Assembly: GCA_029864065.1 (NCBI GenBank)
Contig: JAOTUD010000052.1
Location: forward strand, 1 to 10,423
Direction of reading: 5' to 3'
DNA: 10,423 bases
From: Gammaproteobacteria bacterium
Lineage (GTDB): Bacteria > Pseudomonadota > Gammaproteobacteria > GCA-001735895
Under the pieces are notes generated by a model. That model saw only the letters and a list, made by a program, of their open reading frames with translations. It was not told where the DNA came from and made no database searches. Each line of letters begins with the position of its first letter. Positions within the stretch are counted from its first letter, which is position 1. This document shows, one piece after another, positions 5,843-10,423 of this stretch. Both the position numbers and the translations under genes were made by a program.

Positions 5843-6673
5843 ATGAAAAAGTTAGCGATGGCCCTGCTGGTGGCCGCATTCGGAGTCAATACCGGGTTCG
5901 CGCAGGATATCAAGCGCGAAATCAGTCGCGTTACCGCGGATGTCTACCGATTTCAGAACCAGTATCACATGAACATGTTCGTGATCACGGGGGCGGGCGT
6001 GGTCGTTACCGACCCGATCAACGAGGACGCGGCGAAATGGCTAAGGGCCGAAATTGCCAGAATCACCGATGAGCCGATCACCCACCTGATCTACAGCCAT
6101 AGCCATGGCGACCACGCCTCCGGCGGCACCGGCTATGGCGAAGTGCCGAACGTGATCACGCATCGCAATGCGCCGGAGGATATCGACCTGGTCGAGCCGA
6201 CGATCCGTTTCGACGATCAAATGAGCCTTGGCGTCGGAGACAAGACCATCGAGCTTACCTACCTCGGTCCAGGCCATGGTAATGACCTGATCGCCATGGT
6301 AGTTCGCCCCGACGACGTTGGTTTCGTGGTCGACGCGGTCAGTGCCAGGCGCCTGTTTTACCGCGACTTCCCGGGCGCTAACGTCGATCACTGGATGGAC
6401 CAGGTCAGAAAAGTCGACGCGCTCGATTTCGATCTCCTGATCGGCGGGCATGGCCCCGTCGGCGTCAAGCGGGACGTGGGCCAGGGCCTCGCTTACCTCG
6501 AGGAGCTGCGCGCGGCGGTGCTCGCGGGGCTCAGGGCCGGCAAGTCGGTCGACGAGCTAAAAGCCAGCGTCAAGATGGAAAAATACGGGGACTGGGAAGC
6601 CTACGACAGCTGGCGTGAGCTCAACGTCGAGGGTATGGCGCGCCACCTGGCCGAATCCGGAGCGCTGCAATAA
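5843..6673 (+). CDS. Exported metallo-beta-lactamase-fold hydrolase
   Basis: A 276-aa protein. Residues 1-20 form a signal peptide (KK start, hydrophobic core, GFA before Gln21), so the enzyme is probably periplasmic. The zinc-binding set of the metallo-beta-lactamase fold is complete: His86, His88, Asp90 and His91 in HSHGDH, His145 in GPGHGND, Asp164 in VVDAVS, and His203 in GGHGP. This predicts a two-zinc centre. The C-terminal 60 residues are helical (LEELRAAVLAGLRAGKSVDE) and end in a WREL segment, as in several broad MBL-fold hydrolases related to the quinoprotein-associated and glyoxalase II-like groups. The substrate is unknown. The gene stands alone on its strand, 70 bp from the divergent cyclase gene, and converges on the lipoprotein gene. 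Antibiotic hydrolysis is not implied by the fold alone. Confidence 0.9.
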   Translation: MKKLAMALLVAAFGVNTGFAQDIKREISRVTADVYRFQNQYHMNMFVITGAGVVVTDPINEDAAKWLRAEIARITDEPITHLIYSHSHGDHASGGTGYGEVPNVITHRNAPEDIDLVEPTIRFDDQMSLGVGDKTIELTYLGPGHGNDLIAMVVRPDDVGFVVDAVSARRLFYRDFPGANVDHWMDQVRKVDALDFDLLIGGHGPVGVKRDVGQGLAYLEELRAAVLAGLRAGKSVDELKASVKMEKYGDWEAYDSWRELNVEGMARHLAESGALQ

Positions 6674-6674
6674 G

Positions 6675-6705
6675 GGCCTGGTCGACCATGTTGATCAATC
6701 AGGCC
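6675..6705. terminator. Possible hairpin between convergent genes
   Basis: GGCCTG (6675-6680) pairs with CAGGCC (6700-6705) in the 38-bp gap between two convergent genes. The loop is long (19 nt) with only weak inner pairing, and no T-run follows on either strand. It may help separate the transcripts, but it is not a textbook terminator. Confidence 0.25.
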
Positions 6706-6711
6706 AGGCGA

Positions 6712-7314
6712 CTAGATCAGGCCGCGTTTGGCCAGGGTCCTGATCGTCAGGTCGATCTGTTCATCGACGATACTGCGCGGCTGCGAAGCATCGATGGCCT
6801 CGGACTGCATTGACCGGACGAGTTCGCCCGATTCCGTATCGTAGAGTTTTGTTTCGAGGGACAGCACCGCAAACCCGGTGTAATACCCGTGCGCTTCCTG
6901 CATGAAGGCTTTATCGCTGTAGGTGAAATAACTCAGATTTTCGTCCCGATCTTCCGACTGCCGATAAACCTGCTGTTCCTTGATCGCGGCCAGGTGCGTC
7001 ACCAGCACGTCGCCCATACCCCATCCTTCGATCGCTTTTTCGACAATTTCCCGTGACAGGTACATCGATGAATCGATCAGCCGGCAGCTGGGGGTTGCGC
7101 TAACGCCCAGCTCGGCAAGCGTTTCGACAAACTTGTCGTCGAACGCGCGTCGCCGCGTCGACAGGGACGTGACGCCGATAATCAGAATATTGTCCAGCTT
7201 GCCCGAGAAACCGTCGTTACGCCGTTCGCCGATGGGTCGGGTGCCGGCGCAGGCGGCGATCACAACTGCCGTGAACGTCAGCAAGATTGCTCGTAATAAC
7301 AGGTTTTTACGCAT
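6712..7314 (-). CDS. Lipoprotein of unknown function
   Basis: A 200-aa protein. Residues 1-21 form a lipoprotein signal peptide with a lipobox VIAA ahead of Cys22, so it should be lipidated and membrane-anchored in the periplasm. The mature part opens with a strand (NILIIGVTS, 42-50), then a helix (FDDKFVETLAELGV). The phrase GDVLVTHLAAIKEQQVY follows at 101-117, and near the end TKLYDTESGELVRSMQSEAID (155-175) and DLTIRTLAKRGLI. This 'can be called a strand-rich fold with a VLVTHL core and LETKLYD end' resembles small uncharacterised proteobacterial lipoproteins; I do not assign a named family. It lies 79 bp downstream of pldA on the same strand, so both may be expressed together as envelope proteins. 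The lipobox makes localisation fairly sure; its job is open. Confidence 0.8.
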   Translation of the reverse strand: MRKNLLLRAILLTFTAVVIAACAGTRPIGERRNDGFSGKLDNILIIGVTSLSTRRRAFDDKFVETLAELGVSATPSCRLIDSSMYLSREIVEKAIEGWGMGDVLVTHLAAIKEQQVYRQSEDRDENLSYFTYSDKAFMQEAHGYYTGFAVLSLETKLYDTESGELVRSMQSEAIDASQPRSIVDEQIDLTIRTLAKRGLI

Positions 7315-7393
7315 GGATGACGATCCCGTCGACTGTCGATCAGAACTGACGCAGAACCGTTAGGCTAACCAAAAATGCCCGGGTTCGCATGGC

Positions 7394-8332
7394 TTATAAC
7401 AGGTCGGACAGCAGGATGCCGACGCCGATGCGTTCGATGTCGGCGTTGTAATCGATCAGGCTCTCGCCGTAGCCGTTGAAGTACTGCACGTAGCCGCGAA
7501 AGCGCCGCTGCAGCGGAAAGGTCCAGTCGAGCTGAAAGGCGCCGCGGTTGTCGTCGCGGTCGAGGTTGTTGCGCAGCATTGCCGACACCTCGTGATCGTA
7601 TTTGCGATACGCGACGTTGAATTCGAAGTTGCCGAGAAAATCCTCGATATCGGGGTTGTCATCGCCGCTGGGATCCAGCGGATACTCTTTTTCATCCTCG
7701 GGGATGCGCCACCAGGACTTAAAATTAAACACGAAGCGCCAGCGCTCCCAGATCACGCTGCCGTAGATCCGGTTCCAGCTGCGCGAAAAGGGCAGACTGC
7801 GCCCGTTCGACTGGTGCGACAGCCCGAGCGCGAATAACGTGGCGTCGCCACCGAGTATTTCCCACGGTACCGGGGTGATCCAGAATATTTCGGGTTCGTA
7901 ATTGGTTTCCCGAAACGGGGCCGAGATCTCCTTGTTATAGGATTGCCAGAATGACTTGACGGTGAAGGCCACGAGTAGCGCGTCTCCGGCGGTGAACAGT
8001 GCTTCGGCAACCGTCGCCTTCATGCTCAGCTGAAACTGGAATTCGAGGTTGTCGAGTTTTGCGCCGAAATCCGCGCTACCGACCTCGAACACGTCCTCGT
8101 TAGGCTGCCAGGCGTAGGTCAGCGGCAGCAGGTAATTGCGTTTATGCACGAGCAAAACCGAACGATTGTCCTGCACCGCGCGCTCGCGCTCGATACGGTC
8201 GATGACCAGCGAGCCGGTTTCTTCTGCGCCCGTGTCGGTGTCGGTTGCCATGACCGGCGAGCCGAACAACATCAGCAGCGTTGCGGCAACCCAACCCGGT
8301 GTTAAACATTTTTTGGCGACCAAGAATTTCAT
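7394..8332 (-). CDS. pldA: Outer membrane phospholipase A (OMPLA)
   Basis: A 312-aa outer-membrane beta-barrel enzyme that hydrolyses acyl chains of phospholipids that reach the outer leaflet. A signal peptide ends near VMA (residue 29). The catalytic triad of E. coli OMPLA (His142, Ser144, Asn156) is matched with identical spacing by His173, Ser175 and Asn187 in HQSNG and SWNRIY. The calcium ligands Ser106, Arg147 and Ser152 correspond to Ser137, Arg178 and Ser183. Other conserved stretches are FRETNYEPE (140-148) and YVQYFNGYGESLIDYN (281-296). The C-terminus ends in LSDLL, so the usual terminal aromatic residue of a barrel is replaced by Leu. AAAGGA directly abuts the chosen ATG; a TTG three codons later would have better spacing and keep the signal peptide, so the exact start is uncertain. 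Confidence 0.95.
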   Translation of the reverse strand: MKFLVAKKCLTPGWVAATLLMLFGSPVMATDTDTGAEETGSLVIDRIERERAVQDNRSVLLVHKRNYLLPLTYAWQPNEDVFEVGSADFGAKLDNLEFQFQLSMKATVAEALFTAGDALLVAFTVKSFWQSYNKEISAPFRETNYEPEIFWITPVPWEILGGDATLFALGLSHQSNGRSLPFSRSWNRIYGSVIWERWRFVFNFKSWWRIPEDEKEYPLDPSGDDNPDIEDFLGNFEFNVAYRKYDHEVSAMLRNNLDRDDNRGAFQLDWTFPLQRRFRGYVQYFNGYGESLIDYNADIERIGVGILLSDLL

Positions 8333-8496
8333 TCCTTTACCGGGCGTTATGCTCGATTCGTTATCAGATGAGTGCGAGTTGCATGGAGGAGTTCCGGAAC
8401 CTTGTAGAGGTCTATTCTATCGTGAAAATCTGCCCGGCGTCTCTCGATCCTCCGCCTGAGGCCGGTATGCGGAATTTTGGTTTGTTGGTTGAAACC
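8333..8496. other. Non-coding region upstream of pldA
   Basis: This is the first part of a 399-bp gap between divergent genes. No credible coding frame is present; the ATG-started frames here do not carry motifs. A TAGAAT hexamer on the minus strand (8414-8419) could be the -10 box of pldA, with a poor -35 (GAGACG, spacing 18). The rest of the gap is taken up by the repeats and promoter-like sequence listed separately. Confidence 0.35.
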
Positions 8497-8541
8497 CTGG
8501 ATCCCGCCGGTCCGACGCATCGGATCAAGTCGCGGGATGAC
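8497..8541 (-). repeat. Palindromic dispersed-type repeat, copy A
   Basis: Read on the minus strand it begins GTCATCCCGCGACTTGATCC and ends GGCGGGATCCAG. ATCCCGC (8501-8507) pairs with GCGGGAT (8532-8538), and an inner hairpin TCCGA/TCGGA (8511-8515 with 8520-8524) gives a bulged double stem. This is the GTCATNCCGCG...ATCC type of interspersed palindrome common between genes in Pseudomonadota. It is related to copy B but carries about 16 extra bases in the loop. Confidence 0.65.
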
Positions 8542-8602
8542 CCCGATTGGCAGCAATCCTGGCGCGGGTGGAGATTTGCTAACGCAGCTTATTCAGGTAG
8601 CT

Positions 8603-8632
8603 GTCATACCGCGGCTCGACCGCGGTATCCGG
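8603..8632 (+). repeat. Palindromic dispersed-type repeat, copy B
   Basis: It begins GTCATACCGCGGCTCGACCG and ends GGTATCCGG. ATACCGCGG (8606-8614) and CCGCGGTAT (8620-8628) are perfect 9-bp arms around the loop CTCGA, which is a very stable hairpin. It shares the GTCATNCCGCGNCTNGANC core with copy A and points away from it, 61 bp apart. Confidence 0.7.
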
Positions 8633-8654
8633 ACTGCATTTCCGACAGCATTTT

Positions 8655-8673
8655 CGCCGGCATTCCGTCGGCG
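8655..8673. repeat. Short inverted repeat next to copy B
   Basis: CGCCG (8655-8659) pairs with CGGCG (8669-8673), extended by one G-T pair, around an 8- to 9-nt loop. It probably belongs to the same composite repeat region, as the intervening sequence has no coding character. Confidence 0.35.
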
Positions 8674-8696
8674 TGGGAAATTTGTACCGGGTCGTC

Positions 8697-8723
8697 TACA
8701 ATCGATACAAAACCACAATCGAT
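8697..8723 (+). promoter_or_regulatory. Candidate promoter and 9-bp direct repeat ahead of the second aldo/keto reductase
   Basis: TACAAT (8697-8702) is a good -10 hexamer, about 30 bp before the ATG at 8732, but no convincing -35 lies 16-18 bp upstream. ACAATCGAT occurs twice, at 8698-8706 and 8715-8723, with starts 17 bp apart. The pair overlaps the putative -10 and the transcription start, a position where a repressor could bind. Confidence 0.35.
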
Positions 8724-8731
8724 GTAACACT

Positions 8732-9565
8732 ATGCAAACAGTGATACTGCCATCGGGTAACAGCATGCCGGCCTTCGGGCTCGGCACCTGGCGCATGGGC
8801 GAACATCCCGAGCGCTTCGGGCGCGAAGCGGACGTGATCCGCAGCGCCCTCGACATGGGTATTACCTTGCTCGACACCGCCGAAATGTACGGCGAAGGCG
8901 GCGCCGAGGAAGTCATCGGCGAGGCGATCCGCGGTCGCCGCGACGGCCTGTTCCTGATCAGCAAGTTTTACCCGCACAACGCCAGCCGCAACGGCGTTAA
9001 AGAGGCCTGTGAGCGCAGCCTGCGGCGCATGGATTGCGACACGATCGATCTTTACCTGCTGCACTGGCCCAGCAGCGTGGCGCTCGCGCAAACCTTCGAG
9101 GCGCTGCACGAGTTGCAGGATCAGGGCAAGATTCGCGAATTCGGCGTCAGCAACTTCAACCTTTCCGATTTGCAGAAAATTCCCGAGGACGACCAGTCCC
9201 GATTGGGTTGCAACCAGGTCTACTACAATCTCGCGCACCGCGAGGTCGAATGGGAAATCTCGGGCTGGTGTCGCGCTCGCGGCATACCCGTAATGGCCTA
9301 CTCGCCGCTCGACCAGGCCGGTGCGTTGCTGGGATCACCGGTCGTCGCCGCTATCGCCGATAAGCATTCGGCAACCGCGGCGCAGGTTGCGCTGGCCTGG
9401 CTGCTGCATCAGCCCGGTACGGTCGCCATCCCGAAGTCGGTGCGGCCCGAGCGCATCCGGGAAAACCTCGACGCGGCGAATGTCGAGCTGGACGCCGACG
9501 ACCTGGTGGCGCTGGACGAGGCCTTTCCGCCGCCGAAACAGGCGGTGCGACTCGGCATGCGCTAG
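8732..9565 (+). CDS. Aldo/keto reductase (AKR5-like)
   Basis: A 277-aa NADPH-dependent carbonyl reductase. The catalytic tetrad is intact: Asp48 and Tyr53 in LLDTAEMYG, Lys78 in LISKFYP, His111 in YLLHWPSS. Also visible are the opening ILPSGNSMPAFGLGTW (5-20), EFGVSNFN (136-143), NQVYYNL (161-167), YSPLDQ (190-195) and the cofactor end VAIPKSVRPERIREN (231-245). This is the classic short bacterial form, different in sequence and length from the reductase at 3039-4043, so the two are not recent duplicates. The ATG at 8732 is chosen because it begins just before the conserved first strand; the longer frame upstream runs through the repeats. No clear Shine-Dalgarno precedes it. The gene ends directly at the transporter start, so the two are likely co-transcribed; the transported compound may be its substrate or product. 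Confidence 0.92.
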   Translation: MQTVILPSGNSMPAFGLGTWRMGEHPERFGREADVIRSALDMGITLLDTAEMYGEGGAEEVIGEAIRGRRDGLFLISKFYPHNASRNGVKEACERSLRRMDCDTIDLYLLHWPSSVALAQTFEALHELQDQGKIREFGVSNFNLSDLQKIPEDDQSRLGCNQVYYNLAHREVEWEISGWCRARGIPVMAYSPLDQAGALLGSPVVAAIADKHSATAAQVALAWLLHQPGTVAIPKSVRPERIRENLDAANVELDADDLVALDEAFPPPKQAVRLGMR

Positions 9566-10423
9566 TTGGCAATCAGTCCCCAGAACCACTTCGCCGCCTT
9601 TTTCTTTTTGCAAAACCTGCCGCGCGGGATGCTGCTGACGGTCATCCCGTTGCAGGCCTACGCGCTGATGGGCAACGCGCAGGATACCAGCGTATTGCTG
9701 TTCGCGGTCGGTGTCGGCGGTATCCTGGCGGCGTTGACGCTGCCGCTACTGATCCGCCGCGTTGGACTTTACCCCGCTTACCTGCTGTCGTCCGTGGCGA
9801 TGGTGGTTTCGGCTCTGTTGATGATGATCGAGCAGGTCTGGGTTTACTCGGCTGGCCTGTTTTGCCACGCGTTCGCGATCGCTGCCGCCGAGGTTACCTT
9901 GTCGCTATACGTCATGGGCCGGGTGGCGCGCGCGCAAATGACCAGCTTCGAACCGTTACGGGTGCTGTGCAACGTGCTCGCGCTGACCATCGGTCCGATC
10001 CTCGGGGTTTACCTGGAAAGCCGTATTCTGCACGAATTGCCGTTTATCGCCTGCGCAGTATTCATGGTGGGCGCGGTTGTCTGGTTTCGCGTACTCGGTC
10101 TGCAAGACACGGTCATCCGCGCGTCGAAATCGGTCAGCGCCAACCCGCTGAAATACCTGGCGGGATACCTCGCAAAACCGCGCCTGCGCCTAGCCTACGG
10201 GCTGGTGCTGGCGCGCTCCGCATGGTGGACCATGTTCATCATTTACGTGCCGATCTACGCGACCCAGTCGGGGCTCGGCGAACTGATGGGTGCCGCGATC
10301 GTGTCGATCGGCACCGCGTGGACTTTCTCGGTGCCATTGTGGGGCTGGGTCGCGCGCCGCTACGGCGTGCGGCGCCTGATGATGCTCGGTTTCGCCATCA
10401 GCAGCGCGCTGACCCTGGTGGTG
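9566..10423 (+). CDS. Major facilitator superfamily transporter, partial (cut by the window end)
   Basis: 286 codons are open to the right edge with no stop. The protein is very hydrophobic, with about eight membrane segments visible, from HFAAFFFLQNLPRG onward. The short basic loops LIRRVGLYPAYLL (about 60-72) and WVARRYGVRRLMMLG (about 261-275) stand where MFS proteins carry the loop 2-3 and 8-9 motifs, which suggests a 12-helix transporter missing its last third. The start is taken as TTG at 9566, immediately after the TAG of the aldo/keto reductase and in the same frame; it places a polar N-terminus just before helix 1. The next in-frame ATG (9629) would cut off the start of that helix. 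No Shine-Dalgarno is strong. The substrate is unknown; linkage to the reductase suggests a shared metabolite. Confidence 0.82.
   Translation, partial: MAISPQNHFAAFFFLQNLPRGMLLTVIPLQAYALMGNAQDTSVLLFAVGVGGILAALTLPLLIRRVGLYPAYLLSSVAMVVSALLMMIEQVWVYSAGLFCHAFAIAAAEVTLSLYVMGRVARAQMTSFEPLRVLCNVLALTIGPILGVYLESRILHELPFIACAVFMVGAVVWFRVLGLQDTVIRASKSVSANPLKYLAGYLAKPRLRLAYGLVLARSAWWTMFIIYVPIYATQSGLGELMGAAIVSIGTAWTFSVPLWGWVARRYGVRRLMMLGFAISSALTLVV

Noticed and set aside
7371..7390. Terminator-like ATGC/GCAT stem with a T-run after pldA
   Set aside because: The stem is only 4 bp with an 8-nt loop; too weak to call.
8477..8731. Longer start for the second aldo/keto reductase
   Set aside because: The extension translates the palindromic repeats; the family N-terminus begins at the ATG at 8732.

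Overview
The window looks like a piece of a Pseudomonadota chromosome, most likely a gammaproteobacterium. This rests on the outer-membrane phospholipase PldA, a PA2779-family membrane protein, a lipobox lipoprotein, and a redox-linked class III nucleotide cyclase of the CyaC type. Genes are GC-rich and tightly packed, except for the first ~1 kb and the 8333-8731 gap. I saw no rRNA, tRNA, CRISPR, integrase or transposase.

Layout. (1) 1-1000 is lower in GC and holds small or decayed genes: the tail of what looks like a GNAT acetyltransferase, a PA2779-like secreted/membrane protein, a start-less open frame that ends in a TAATG overlap, and a 65-aa charged helical protein whose last codons form an 8-bp hairpin. 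(2) 1036-5772 is a run of five minus-strand genes, in transcription order: CyaC-like cyclase (six membrane helices, [2Fe-2S] domain, class III cyclase), aldo/keto reductase, aconitase X catalytic subunit, aconitase X swivel subunit, and a small two-helix zinc-ribbon membrane protein. The reductase and the two aconitase X genes overlap by 4 and 1 nt, so they form a translationally coupled metabolic unit. (3) 5843-6673 is a divergent exported metallo-beta-lactamase-fold hydrolase with a very strong ribosome binding site. (4) 6712-8332, on the minus strand, encodes PldA followed by a lipoprotein of unknown function, both cell-envelope proteins. (5) 8333-8731 is non-coding and carries two divergent copies of a palindromic dispersed repeat plus a 9-bp direct repeat just upstream of the next gene. 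(6) 8732 to the right edge holds a second, unrelated-subfamily aldo/keto reductase. It is followed without any gap (TAG then TTG, same frame) by a major facilitator transporter cut by the window end.

Most interesting are the reductase/aconitase X unit, which may define a dehydratase-reductase pathway with an unassigned substrate, and the cyclase, which combines a histidine-rich membrane domain and an iron-sulfur domain with cyclic-nucleotide output. Such a protein would couple quinone or respiratory state to second-messenger signalling. Neither family is new in itself. The pairing, the divergent swivel motif and the missing cyclase lysine are the points worth following up.
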